From: Morganella psychrotolerans
GTDB taxonomy: Bacteria > Pseudomonadota > Gammaproteobacteria > Enterobacterales > Enterobacteriaceae
Reading direction: 5' to 3'
Length of the DNA: 64,000 nucleotides
Assembly (NCBI RefSeq): GCF_001676055.1
Contig: NZ_LZEX01000042.1
Span: 124,001 to 188,000 of the forward strand
Part shown: positions 1 through 8,456 of the stretch, piece by piece
Numbering within the stretch: the first letter of the stretch is position 1
Layout of the letters: each line of letters begins with the position of its first letter
Notes under the pieces: model-generated
The model's input: the letters and a program-made list of their open reading frames with translations, nothing else
Databases searched by the model: none
What the model was told of the DNA's origin: nothing
Made by a program: the position numbers and the translations under genes

Positions 1-45
1 CAGGCGCTGAAAGAGTGGGATTTTTCCCGTATTTCCGGGCACTGA
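1..45 (+). CDS. 3' end of an unidentified gene
   Basis: Frame 1 is open from the first base and closes with TGA at 43-45, giving a C-terminal tail of 14 residues that ends ISGH. The hairpin at 107-143 lies downstream and would terminate this transcript. Fourteen residues are too few to name a family. That this is a real gene end is inferred from the open frame and the terminator placement. Confidence 0.45.
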   Translation, partial: QALKEWDFSRISGH

Positions 46-106
46 TTCAAAAAAGTACTAGTCAGGACTATTTCAAATCAGGTGATCGAGTTTAAGACTG
101 ACAGCA

Positions 107-143
107 AAAAGCCTCTGCTTTCAACAAGCAGAGGCTTTTTAAT
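107..143. terminator. Bidirectional intrinsic terminator
   Basis: The inverted repeat AAAAGCCTCTGC / GCAGAGGCTTTT has a short loop (TTTCAACAA) and A and T runs on either side, so it can work in both directions. It lies between the plus-strand gene ending at 45 and the minus-strand adhesin gene ending at 152. Confidence 0.85.
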
Positions 144-151
144 ACTGCTAA

Positions 152-3100
152 TTATTTCTCAACAATTATATATTCTACACCATTTACATATTGGTTTCCG
201 TAAGCCTTGTAACCCTGTAAACGGTAATTATCAGGAATATCATACTGCTCACTGGAGTCAACAATGACAGTTTGAGGATCTTCTCTGCCACATTTTACTG
301 ACGACCCATCCTTATAATTGAATGTAATAGAAGAAAGAACTTTATTACCTTCATAGCGACCAGTATTCGTCACGATTTTAGAGACATGAGAGACATTCTT
401 CACTGTAATCAGCGATCCTCCGTTACCCCCAATTCCCCCCATGTTGTCAACTATCCCGCCGCAACGCATAGCTACTGTATAATCAGGTGGAGTTACAACA
501 ACAGATGCCGAACTACCAGTACTATAACCAAATGATTTTGAATGAATTAATGGTGATACATTCAGTGTTGCCTTAATTTCAAAAGGTTGATTCTGGTATA
601 TCCCTTTTGCAATAACCTCGGTGTTACCTGCAGCTTTTGCTGTGAGAATACCTGTAGCAGCAATAGCTGCAATCGCGTTATTACTCACAGACCATGTAAC
701 ACTATTAGCCGGGACCGTGATCTTTTGGCCATTAGTTATATCTTTCGCCTCTAAGGCATACTGATATTGCAATGTTTCCCCCAATCTCAGATTGTCAGGG
801 GTCAATGTAAACGTGTATTGAATAATGCTGCCATCCGTATTACCGCCGTCGGTGCCGTTACCGTCACTGCCCGGCACGGTGGTGACCGTTTCGGTGTTAC
901 CGGTGACGCCCGCGCCGTTTTTCGCCTGTACCGAGACCGCGATCACCTTGCCGGTGTCCGCCGCTTTCAGCACATACGCCGGCAGGCTGCCGTTCGTCGT
1001 AGCGATACCCTGCCCGCCGCTGACTGCCGCTTCGGTGCTGCCGTTTTCACCCCAGACCGCCACGGAGCTGTCCTGCGGATTACCGGTCTGCGCAGCAAAG
1101 GTATAGGTGCCGCGCAGGGTCTGCCCGACCGCCAGAGTCCCCTTGATCGCCAGCTGACTGACCGCCGGTTTGCCCGCTTCATCAGTGATGCCGCCGTTAT
1201 TACCGCCGTCGGTGCCGTTACCGTCACTGCCCGGCACGGTGGTAACCGTTTCGGTGTTACCTGCTGTATTTAAAGCATTTCTTGCCTGTAAACTCAGTGA
1301 TTTTATCTTCCCGACATCCTCTTTGACCAAGATATACCCGGGTATACTACCTGATGTAATAACCGTTTCACTCTGATTGAGACTGCTGGTTTTTCCCTCA
1401 TTTCCCCACTGATAGCGGGATCTATCCTCATTATTACTTCCGTTAGCATTAAATTTATACGTTCCGGTTAAGGTCTCTCCTAACGCCAGCTTACCGGTTA
1501 TCATCAATTCGCTGACAGCCGGTGCCCGGCCAATAATAGTTTTCGCTGATGCAATGCTGATATTCTGAATTTTCGGAGTCAGTAAAAACTCCCCTGATGA
1601 TATACCCGCAGTTACTGTGGCATAGTAAGTTCCGGGATTATCCGGTACTTCGGTAAATTTGCTGACCGTGACGTCAGACTGTGAACCGGATAATGATTTA
1701 ACTGACATAAGAATATCTGCAGCAACACCGGTTACAGGCTGATTATTCGTATTTTGCAATTTCAGTATTAACTGCGCAGTCGACTTGCCATCATTCGGCA
1801 GAAGGATTTCTGAAGGTGATAATGTGCTGCCGGCCGGACTTACTGCCGCTGAAGTTACTAATACCTGCGTACTCGCTTGTCGTGACGGGTTACCCGATTC
1901 ATCATATGCAATGACAGAAACCGTATAGTGATTAACAGCCCCTTCCCCGTATTGATAATCAGGCAAAATAACACTGTACTCAGTAGTTCCTTCGCGGGTA
2001 ATTTGTCCGCCATGTGCCAATAATTCCGGGGCACTCCATTCCACATGGCCGACACCGTTACGGCTGTTAACAGACAGGTTAAGTGTACGTCTTTCACCGG
2101 TGTACCCGCTTATCTGTGCAGGAAGTGAGACTGAAATCGTTTCTTTTTTACGGTATTCCAGAATGATATGGTTATTACGATCCACAAAATCGTAACGGTT
2201 GGACTGTAACAAGCGGCTGGCAAGTAGCTGATGAGAATCAAGTTGCTGCAACATAGGTACACCAAAGGTATAATTTAGATCTATACCAAACCGTGTATCA
2301 TTTTCGCCACTTTTACCCTGACGTTGTTCTGCATTAAATGTCAGTAACGGGAAAGGCGAATAATTCGCGCCAACCGTCACCGCATATGGATTTTTTTGCT
2401 GATTATCTTTACCGAATAAGCCTACGCTATCGCCGTAATATTTTTCGTAAACTAATTTACCCCCAATCTCAGGGTATGCCGGCAGATAACCTTCAGCACG
2501 CAAATCCCAACCATCGGCCGGGCGCTCTTCATAAAATTGCACATCACGGGAATCTTTCCAGTCTGATGTTCTAAAATAGCCATTAGCCGATAATTTCATA
2601 AAATCACGTTGATATTCGGCACCCAGTCCGACCCGGGAATGACTCCGGGACCAGTCGTGATCATAGAATGTATTTACCCCGAGCATATAGTCAGACGCAA
2701 AAAAACGGTAACCCAGTCCTAAGTTTGATTGGGTCCGGCTTTCTGTGCGATGCAGTGACGCCTGTGAAAATACCATGTGTTCCGGTAATTCCCACAAAGG
2801 AACCAGAATATCCAACTGTGAATTTTTTAATGTAAAATCATTATCCACGTCAAATTTAACACGGGCTTTTCCCTTACCCTGCAACCATTCAGTAACTTCA
2901 TTATTAGTTTGTGTATTAATTTCACCCACTGCCACAGAGCGGGCCAAATCTTTTGCCGCATCTCTGCCGGGATTATTTTGTAAAAAATGCCCTGCCTGTA
3001 ATGCCGTCTGAGCAATACCAGCCGAATTACCTGCTGTTTCTGTGCCAGTGGTTTCTGTACCCACTGTTTTTACCGGTTCAGATCCGCCCGGAATATCAAT

Positions 3101-3403
3101 TTCATCACCGATACCCAACTCTTCAAACGGTTTTGAAAATGTTCTGAACTGATTCAGTTTCTTTAACTGTTCAAGTGTTATACCTTGCTGTTTTGCAATA
3201 CCTGCAGGTGTATCACCTAATCCCAGTGTATAAACTTTGGTCGCAGGTAATAACAGGAATGTTGTTCTTTTTTCTGTTGCATGAGCAAGTATTGACGGGG
3301 TAAATGAAAGAGACAACGGGAATACAATCTGTATTCCAATATTAAAAAATATAAAGTAGCGGTGACGGAGTGTCATTGAATTAAGTTCTGTTGTATTTGT
3401 CAT
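152..3403 (-). CDS. Inverse autotransporter (intimin/invasin-like adhesin)
   Basis: Predicted outer-membrane adhesin of 1083 residues in the intimin/invasin (type Ve) family. In order: a long signal peptide (about 1-42), a LysM-like peptidoglycan-binding segment (about 53-107), a Thr/Gly-rich linker, the inverse-autotransporter beta-barrel (about 140-410, with motifs such as LGLGYRFF and GVNTFYDHD), and Ig-like domains. Two of these are joined by near-identical linkers carrying PGSDGNGTDGGN. Next comes a Big_2-like domain (VTWSVSN...GILTAKAAG). The last 110 residues or so contain GGNGGS and a VLSSITFNYKDGSS-like stretch recalling jacalin-type lectins. Barrel first and passenger last fits the type Ve topology. 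A small secreted-protein gene lies 77 bp upstream on the same strand and may be co-transcribed. GC content rises locally over the repeated linker/Ig module, suggesting mosaic origin. The family call is firm; the lectin call is tentative. Confidence 0.9.
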   Translation of the reverse strand: MTNTTELNSMTLRHRYFIFFNIGIQIVFPLSLSFTPSILAHATEKRTTFLLLPATKVYTLGLGDTPAGIAKQQGITLEQLKKLNQFRTFSKPFEELGIGDEIDIPGGSEPVKTVGTETTGTETAGNSAGIAQTALQAGHFLQNNPGRDAAKDLARSVAVGEINTQTNNEVTEWLQGKGKARVKFDVDNDFTLKNSQLDILVPLWELPEHMVFSQASLHRTESRTQSNLGLGYRFFASDYMLGVNTFYDHDWSRSHSRVGLGAEYQRDFMKLSANGYFRTSDWKDSRDVQFYEERPADGWDLRAEGYLPAYPEIGGKLVYEKYYGDSVGLFGKDNQQKNPYAVTVGANYSPFPLLTFNAEQRQGKSGENDTRFGIDLNYTFGVPMLQQLDSHQLLASRLLQSNRYDFVDRNNHIILEYRKKETISVSLPAQISGYTGERRTLNLSVNSRNGVGHVEWSAPELLAHGGQITREGTTEYSVILPDYQYGEGAVNHYTVSVIAYDESGNPSRQASTQVLVTSAAVSPAGSTLSPSEILLPNDGKSTAQLILKLQNTNNQPVTGVAADILMSVKSLSGSQSDVTVSKFTEVPDNPGTYYATVTAGISSGEFLLTPKIQNISIASAKTIIGRAPAVSELMITGKLALGETLTGTYKFNANGSNNEDRSRYQWGNEGKTSSLNQSETVITSGSIPGYILVKEDVGKIKSLSLQARNALNTAGNTETVTTVPGSDGNGTDGGNNGGITDEAGKPAVSQLAIKGTLAVGQTLRGTYTFAAQTGNPQDSSVAVWGENGSTEAAVSGGQGIATTNGSLPAYVLKAADTGKVIAVSVQAKNGAGVTGNTETVTTVPGSDGNGTDGGNTDGSIIQYTFTLTPDNLRLGETLQYQYALEAKDITNGQKITVPANSVTWSVSNNAIAAIAATGILTAKAAGNTEVIAKGIYQNQPFEIKATLNVSPLIHSKSFGYSTGSSASVVVTPPDYTVAMRCGGIVDNMGGIGGNGGSLITVKNVSHVSKIVTNTGRYEGNKVLSSITFNYKDGSSVKCGREDPQTVIVDSSEQYDIPDNYRLQGYKAYGNQYVNGVEYIIVEK
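838..901 (-). repeat. Direct repeat copy 1 inside the adhesin gene
   Basis: About 64 bp nearly identical to 1198-1261, displaced by exactly 360 bp (120 codons). Over 841-900 against 1201-1260 I count one mismatch. It encodes the ETVTTVPGSDGNGTDGGN linker between Ig-like modules. Confidence 0.9.
1198..1261 (-). repeat. Direct repeat copy 2 inside the adhesin gene
   Basis: Second copy of the linker repeat, in frame with the copy at 838-901. Recombination between the two copies would remove or add one 120-residue module without shifting the frame. Confidence 0.9.
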
Positions 3404-3480
3404 AGCAGATTAGACCTATTAAAAAATGATGTTACCGGCAGAGCCGGTTAACACATGTATTTAATTTTTAACAAGATAAA

Positions 3481-3894
3481 TTAACGTGATTTTTTGCAGG
3501 TATCTTTTCTTGATGTCTCCCGCTCACGAATTATTTGTAGCGTAGTATCTTCAGTAACGTATTCGCTTCCCATATCATCAAACGCTGTAAATGATAAGAT
3601 TTTATAACCATGCAATGGCCCGTCGACAAGAATAGAAAAGTCATATTTTGCGTTCCCGGGGATTTGGTTAAAAGTAATAACGTTGGCATTTCCGGGGTAA
3701 CAATGTTCATTAAGTATCAGATACGTTATCGCAACATGCTCAATTGGTGAGGCCATTTTATTCTCAATCGTACCGCCGATACGGTATTCTTTATCTGCTC
3801 CGGCACCGACATGGAATAATAATTCAGCCTGGTTTCCGGCATACACTGAAGAACATGAAAAAATAAAAAATATAATAAAAATAAACGATTTCAT
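3481..3894 (-). CDS. Small secreted protein of unknown function
   Basis: 137 residues with a clear signal peptide (Lys, then IFIIFFIFSCSSVYA, probable cleavage before GNQAEL). The mature part is a small beta-rich protein (RIGGTIENKMASPIEHVAITYLIL, then YDFSILVDGP) resembling the pattern of FxLYD-like or other periplasmic beta-sandwich proteins; I do not recognise a named family. Two cysteines sit at widely separated positions (HCYPGN and KDTCKKS) and could form a disulfide. It lies 77 bp upstream of the inverse autotransporter on the same strand, so it is probably co-transcribed and could assist or accompany the adhesin. That link rests only on position. Confidence 0.7.
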   Translation of the reverse strand: MKSFIFIIFFIFSCSSVYAGNQAELLFHVGAGADKEYRIGGTIENKMASPIEHVAITYLILNEHCYPGNANVITFNQIPGNAKYDFSILVDGPLHGYKILSFTAFDDMGSEYVTEDTTLQIIRERETSRKDTCKKSR

Positions 3895-3966
3895 TACAAC
3901 TCCGGTAATCTTTAAATTTAGCAGACGACTTTAAGTCTTTATAATAAATACGTTATTATCTGAACT

Positions 3967-4005
3967 GATACATTGATACATTGATACATTGATACATTGA
4001 TACAT
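3967..4005. repeat. 8-bp tandem repeat (GATACATT) x ~4.9
   Basis: Four perfect GATACATT units and a fifth lacking its last base lie about 75-110 bp upstream of the start of the 137-residue protein gene. Eight is not a multiple of three, but the array is outside coding sequence, so any effect would be on promoter or regulator spacing for the adhesin operon. Confidence 0.95.
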
Positions 4006-5014
4006 GTTTTAGTGAAACCGCAGACACAAAGCATCGAAAATAGATTAATCATAAAAAGACAGATTGTATTTACACCTGAATAAAAACCTGTCTTTATCAG
4101 AGATATTTATATATTAAACGAGATAATAACTGCAGAAATCATACCATACTCACTGAAACAGTGATTAAACAATAGTCAATAAAGCAGAGGATCATTAAAA
4201 CCATACAATTCAAAATACTGAAAAAACCAGATGATAACGTTCACTCTGTCGGTTCAGAAATACAATTCCATGGGTTATTTTCTGTTTTATAAGCATTTTT
4301 ATTTAAATAGTTTTACTTAAAAGAGATTACATTGCAATACTTTTTATTTGCCTGTGACATTCGATTAAAATCATAATCACTATGTGTTCATATGTAACTA
4401 ATTAATATGGTTGGAATTAGCTTAATTTATGATTATATCGCCATAAAATCGGATGAAAAAAACCAGCATTAAATTTTATTTTAATTAAAAACAGACAGTC
4501 AAATAAGAATGAAAAACCGTTATTATGGCGGGGTTACTTAGTGTACGAGACGTTAATGATTACGTGATTAATTGATTCATAAAGCATTATTTCACATCCT
4601 CATAAGTAGTATTCTATTTTACCTCACCAGTCTTTTAAAGATTAAACACATGTAATATTACTTATATCAAAAAATGTGTATTATCGCCATTACTGCCAGC
4701 CTGGTTTAATAATACACACTCTCTATTTCGATACATCCGCCAATTTAAATTTATAAACACCGATATATACATTCAAATTAAAAACATGTAATGTTCATTT
4801 ACGGCATAAATCACCAGTTAACTGACTTACCACTGCTGTTACTATGACAGAGACTCTGCATTACTCTGTTAATATTATATTAGTTATTATTTTTAACCGG
4901 TATGTCTGAATGACAGTGGCGGCTTTACTTTTTCTGCACCGCTAGCCGGGGTGCAATGGAGGGGCTATATTTGATACAGCCCCTCCATTGCACTAAACAC
5001 CCCGTAAAACCTGC
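4006..5014. other. Gene-free AT-rich region upstream of the adhesin operon
   Basis: About 1 kb with no convincing reading frame on either strand and strongly AT-rich sequence. The only clear structure is the long inverted repeat at 4951-4993 near ampC. The rest probably holds the adhesin operon promoter region and decayed sequence; I see no tRNA or insertion-sequence signature. Confidence 0.7.
4951..4993. terminator. Perfect 16-bp inverted repeat downstream of ampC
   Basis: GTGCAATGGAGGGGCT (4951-4966) and its exact complement (4978-4993) flank an 11-base AT-rich loop. It begins 21 bp past the ampC stop, so a transcript-ending role is likely. No uridine tract follows the stem on the ampC strand, so it is not a standard intrinsic terminator. 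Confidence 0.6.
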
Positions 5015-6157
5015 TTACTCCAGCGCACTCAGAATAGCCTGTGCCGCTTTCACTCTTTCTGTATTCGGGTAGTTTTTATTCGCAAGGATAACAATTCCGA
5101 CCTGTTTTTCCGGAATGAAAGCTACATAAGCACCAAAACCGTTTGTTGCGCCGGTTTTATGTACCCATGACGCTTTTTTGTATGGCTGAACGTGGTGATT
5201 GGTGACCGGATGAGGTTCTAATGCCACCTCATTCGTCACGCCGCCTGCTACCATGTCTGATTGCTGCGGCCAGTCATACATCTCCCAGCCAAGCCCCTGA
5301 TTAATTGCAGCTGTTTTGTAGTAACGCGTCTGTGCAATTTTGATCCCGTTTTCCAGGTCACTGTCACCTGTCTCAGACGGGTTCATATTTGCTTCTATCC
5401 AGTTAAGCATGTCTTTTGAGGATGATTTCACGCCGTACGATTCCGCATCAAGCTGTCCAGCAGACAGGCGTACCGGCTCATTATTTTTATAACCATAGGC
5501 ATACTGATTTTTTGCTGCATCCGGCACAGTAATAAATGTGTGTGACAGCGCCAGTGGTGTAAAAATACGCGTCTGAAGCGCTTTTTCATAAGGCATATTA
5601 ATGGCTTTGGCGGTCAGAACACCAAACAGCCCGATACTACTGTTTGCATACAGACGCATATCTCCCGGTGTCCATTGTGGCTGCCACTGCTGATAAAAAT
5701 GCAGTAAATCCTGCCGTGTGACTACCTCAGACGGCACCTGTAACGGTAATCCGCCCGCCGTGTAAGTTGCCAAATCCAGTAAGGTGATTTTCTTCCATTG
5801 CGCAGAATTAAGTTCCGACCAGTATTTTATGGCAGGATCACTCAGTGCAATCTCGTTTTTTGCCACCGATATGCCGCCAAGCACACCTGTAAAAGTTTTA
5901 CTTACAGATCCAAGCTCAAATAGTGTATTTTCTGTTACCGGCTGTTTCGCCTGTACATCAGCAAGCCCGTAATTAAAGAAATACTGTTTTCCCTGTACGG
6001 TAACCGCTACAGCCATGCCCGGGATTGCCTGCTGCTTCAGTAACGGCTCAATCGTATTATTAACCGTGGCAGCGACGTCTGCCGCGATTGACAAGCCCGG
6101 TACTGAAAATGCCAGCAGCGCCGAAACCAGTGTTGCGGATAACGATTTTATCATCAT
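5015..6157 (-). CDS. ampC: Class C beta-lactamase AmpC
   Basis: Periplasmic serine beta-lactamase hydrolysing penicillins and cephalosporins. I start it at the ATG at 6157 because AAGAG lies 7 bases upstream and the product then begins [10 protein letters not shown], like DHA-type AmpC; upstream in-frame codons lack a ribosome site. The product has 380 residues with a signal peptide of about 26. Class C motifs are intact: S84-V-S-K87 (nucleophile and Lys), Y170-A-N172, and K334-T-G. The sequence is clearly of the Morganella/DHA lineage ([40 protein letters not shown]), but many substitutions separate it from DHA-1 as I remember it. ampR is divergent 109 bp away, the usual inducible arrangement in which AmpR senses cell-wall recycling intermediates. 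Confidence 0.96.
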   Translation of the reverse strand: MMIKSLSATLVSALLAFSVPGLSIAADVAATVNNTIEPLLKQQAIPGMAVAVTVQGKQYFFNYGLADVQAKQPVTENTLFELGSVSKTFTGVLGGISVAKNEIALSDPAIKYWSELNSAQWKKITLLDLATYTAGGLPLQVPSEVVTRQDLLHFYQQWQPQWTPGDMRLYANSSIGLFGVLTAKAINMPYEKALQTRIFTPLALSHTFITVPDAAKNQYAYGYKNNEPVRLSAGQLDAESYGVKSSSKDMLNWIEANMNPSETGDSDLENGIKIAQTRYYKTAAINQGLGWEMYDWPQQSDMVAGGVTNEVALEPHPVTNHHVQPYKKASWVHKTGATNGFGAYVAFIPEKQVGIVILANKNYPNTERVKAAQAILSALE

Positions 6158-6266
6158 AATTAATCTCTTATGTATATGGATTCCGGGCAGAAGTATCGTC
6201 AGAATACGGGTACAGAACAAACGGTAAATTATAACAAGAGCCTAAAGAAAAACTTACAGGTGCTAT
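6158..6266. promoter_or_regulatory. ampC-ampR divergent control region
   Basis: 109 bp between the divergent starts of ampC (-) and ampR (+). In AmpR systems this region holds the overlapping promoters and the AmpR operator. I could not pick out the operator with certainty by eye, so only the region is marked. Confidence 0.65.
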
Positions 6267-7142
6267 ATGGTCAGACGCTACATCCCGCTGAATCCGCTCA
6301 GGGCATTTGAGGCCGCCGCCCGCCATCTCAGTTTTACCCGCGCCGCGGTCGAACTGAATGTCACTCATGCCGCCGTCAGCCAGCAGGTCCGATTGCTGGA
6401 AGAACAACTCAGGTGCGCGTTGTTTGTCCGCGTATCGCGCGGGCTGGTGCTGACCCATGAGGGCGAAAGTCTGCTGCCGGTACTCAATGAGGCGTTTGAT
6501 AAAATCGCCGGTACGCTTGATCAGTTTTCACAGGGGCAATTCCGGGAGCGCATAAAAATCGGGGTGGTCGGGACATTTGCTGTCGGCTGGTTATTGCCGC
6601 GCCTTGCGGATTTTTATAAAAAATACCCGCATATTGATGTGCAGCTCTCCACGCATAATAACCATGTGGACCCTGCCGCAGAGGGACATGATTATACTAT
6701 CCGCTTCGGAAACGGCGCATGGCATGAAGTGGATTCTGAATTAATTTTCAATGCACCGCATGCCCCGTTATGCGCGCCGTCGATTGCTGAAAAATTACAG
6801 CATCCTGATGATATTCATCAATTTACATTATTGCGATCTTACCGGCGGGATGAATGGAGCAGATGGATGAGTTGTGCCGGCGGCAAAGCGCTTTCGCCGT
6901 CACATCCGGTCATGGTGTTTGATACCTCGCTGGCAATGGCAGAAGCCGCACAACTCGGTGCCGGGATTGCAATTGCGCCGGTTTGCATGTTTGAGCGCCG
7001 GATACAATCCGGCGCTCTTGTTCAACCCTTCGCCGCAGAAATCACACTCGGCGGTTACTGGCTGACACACCTGCAATCACGCCCGGAAAGCCCGGCAATG
7101 AAGCTGTTTGCACAATGGTTAAAAGAATGTGGAGAGCCATGA
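6267..7142 (+). CDS. ampR: LysR-type regulator AmpR
   Basis: 291-residue LysR-family activator/repressor of ampC. The N-terminal winged helix-turn-helix (about 5-65, NPLRAFEAAARHLSFTRAAVELNVTHAAVSQQV) matches AmpR closely. The effector domain retains stretches characteristic of AmpR: STHNNHVDPAAEGHDYTIRFGNGAWH, LLRSYRRDEW, and FDTSLAMAEAAQLGAGIAIAP. AmpR binds UDP-MurNAc-pentapeptide (repressing) or anhydro-muropeptides (activating). The gene is divergent from ampC. Its TGA at 7140-7142 lies only 2 bp from the converging hybF stop codon, so there is no room for a terminator between them. Confidence 0.96.
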   Translation: MVRRYIPLNPLRAFEAAARHLSFTRAAVELNVTHAAVSQQVRLLEEQLRCALFVRVSRGLVLTHEGESLLPVLNEAFDKIAGTLDQFSQGQFRERIKIGVVGTFAVGWLLPRLADFYKKYPHIDVQLSTHNNHVDPAAEGHDYTIRFGNGAWHEVDSELIFNAPHAPLCAPSIAEKLQHPDDIHQFTLLRSYRRDEWSRWMSCAGGKALSPSHPVMVFDTSLAMAEAAQLGAGIAIAPVCMFERRIQSGALVQPFAAEITLGGYWLTHLQSRPESPAMKLFAQWLKECGEP

Positions 7143-7144
7143 TC

Positions 7145-7485
7145 TCACTCTCCCTCCAGACTTTTTACCCGCAGCGCGTCGCCGTCACTGACCCGCAGGC
7201 GTTCACCCCGGCAATGAGGACATGCCGTCGCGTGCTGCATCACGGACACCGCCCGGCTGCAATCCCAGCACCAGCCTGCGCGGGGATAATATCAATGTGC
7301 AGTGTGCAGCCTTGTGCCACTGTGTCGCGGCAGGCAATATCAAACGCAAAACGCAGCGCGCTCTCTTCCACATCGGCAAGTGCGCCGATTTCCAGCCAGA
7401 CATCCGTTACCCGCGTGATGCCGTGCTCCTGCGCCTGTTCGCGGATAATATCCGCCGCACTCATGCAGAGAGATAACTCATGCAT
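7145..7485 (-). pseudogene. hybF: Hydrogenase nickel-insertion protein HybF (frameshifted)
   Basis: HypA/HybF family nickel/zinc chaperone for NiFe hydrogenase maturation. The product starts MHELSLCMSAAD, including the N-terminal His used for nickel binding. As given, the frame breaks near 7273: the C-terminal half, with zinc-ligand pairs CWDC and CPHC, lies in another frame. Adding one base to the AA at 7273 (one T on the coding strand) restores QAWCWDCSRAV...CPHCRGERL and a 113-residue protein of normal length ending at 7145. The start overlaps the end of hybE by 8 bp. This is one of seven similar single-base breaks in the window, so a sequencing error is more likely than a real null allele. 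It is the last hyb gene here; hybG is missing. Confidence 0.85.
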
Positions 7486-7969
7486 GCCCGCGTTCCGCAT
7501 GACGGAGAAATACCTCACGGCGACCTGCCATCTGCGGCGCGTCCGGGTCGCTTACCGGCAATGAGAGCAACATGCGCGCGCAATCATCTGCCAGCCGCAT
7601 TCCCTCTTCAGCTGTCAGTGAATGTGGCAGAGGTGATAACAGTGAGCAGGTAAGATACTGTGATACACCGTCCAGTTCCCCGACGGTAAATGTCATGGTG
7701 CCGTACGGCAGTTGCAGCCCGATTTTTTCACTGACCTTGCGCTCCGGCCAGATTTGTCCGGGTCCCGGGAAAATCAGCACGCTGAACATCCACGGCGTAA
7801 TGACACATCCCGTCCATTGTCCTTCAAACAAGGTGAAATTTGTGACATAAACCGGCATCGACGGATGCAGAAAAGTAAGATGCTGCATGGCATCACCGGC
7901 AATTTTTTCAAATGCCGTTTTTATCTGTGCCGCGGGGCTGTTCTGAAAGCCCTGAATATCGTCAGACAT
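7478..7969 (-). CDS. hybE: Hydrogenase-2 assembly chaperone HybE
   Basis: 163 residues, about the length of E. coli HybE (162). HybE is a cytoplasmic chaperone that binds the Tat signal peptide of HybO and coordinates maturation and export of hydrogenase 2. It is recognised by its position and by conserved stretches such as VYVTNFTLFEGQWTG, VLIFPGPGQIWPERKV and LPYGTMTFTVGELDG. The start overlaps hybD by 8 bp and the end overlaps hybF by 8 bp, indicating translational coupling in one operon. Confidence 0.93.
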   Translation of the reverse strand: MSDDIQGFQNSPAAQIKTAFEKIAGDAMQHLTFLHPSMPVYVTNFTLFEGQWTGCVITPWMFSVLIFPGPGQIWPERKVSEKIGLQLPYGTMTFTVGELDGVSQYLTCSLLSPLPHSLTAEEGMRLADDCARMLLSLPVSDPDAPQMAGRREVFLRHAERGHA

Positions 7970-8456
7970 GTGCCGGCTCCTTTAAAATAGCTTCAACACC
8001 CGATTCACGCAGTGCCGCCAGCACCTGTTGCAGTGCGGGCTCAACCGCGGCTTTAAGTGTCTCCGTCATGCCGATTTCCGGCTCCAGAGATTCAGGGATA
8101 ACCCCGACCAGCGTGAGTTTGCCGGGAAATTCCCCGGTGAAACGCAGGGCCGACAGCACATCTGACAGCCCGAGCTGATGCGGCGATATTTTATTGGTAA
8201 ACAGTGCCGGAACGTCATCATCACGCAGAATTTTAATGGTTCCCGGCGTGCTTTTTGTGGTCACGATGGCATCGGCGATAATCAGATGATCCCGCCCCGC
8301 CATGCTGTCCAGCAGCTCCATTCCTGCCGTGCCGCCATCCATCACCTCGACATAGTCCGGCAGATGATAGCGCTGCTCCAGTGCTTCAACCACATGCACA
8401 CCAATGGCTTCATCGGTCAGCAGGATATTACCGACACCCAGCACAAGAATCCGCAT
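7962..8456 (-). CDS. hybD: Hydrogenase-2 maturation endopeptidase HybD
   Basis: 164-residue nickel-dependent protease of the HyaD/HybD (M52) family, which trims the C-terminal extension of HybC once nickel is inserted. The family signature GVGNILLTDEAIGVH is at the N-terminus with the conserved acidic residue (Glu16 in the TDEAIG stretch), and DGGTAGMELLD follows at about 40-52. The start codon shares one base with the hybC stop, indicating coupled translation with its substrate gene. Confidence 0.95.
   Translation of the reverse strand: MRILVLGVGNILLTDEAIGVHVVEALEQRYHLPDYVEVMDGGTAGMELLDSMAGRDHLIIADAIVTTKSTPGTIKILRDDDVPALFTNKISPHQLGLSDVLSALRFTGEFPGKLTLVGVIPESLEPEIGMTETLKAAVEPALQQVLAALRESGVEAILKEPAHV

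Noticed and set aside
82..267. 61-codon plus-strand frame
   Set aside because: Spans a terminator hairpin and the antisense of the adhesin gene's 3' end; no support as a gene.
3967..4005. Short tandem array as a CRISPR
   Set aside because: Eight-base units with no spacers; a simple sequence repeat, not a CRISPR.
5015..7142. ampC-ampR as a recently inserted mobile cassette
   Set aside because: No insertion sequence, integron or direct-repeat boundary is visible, and the ampC-ampR-hyb neighbourhood is the known chromosomal setting in Morganella.
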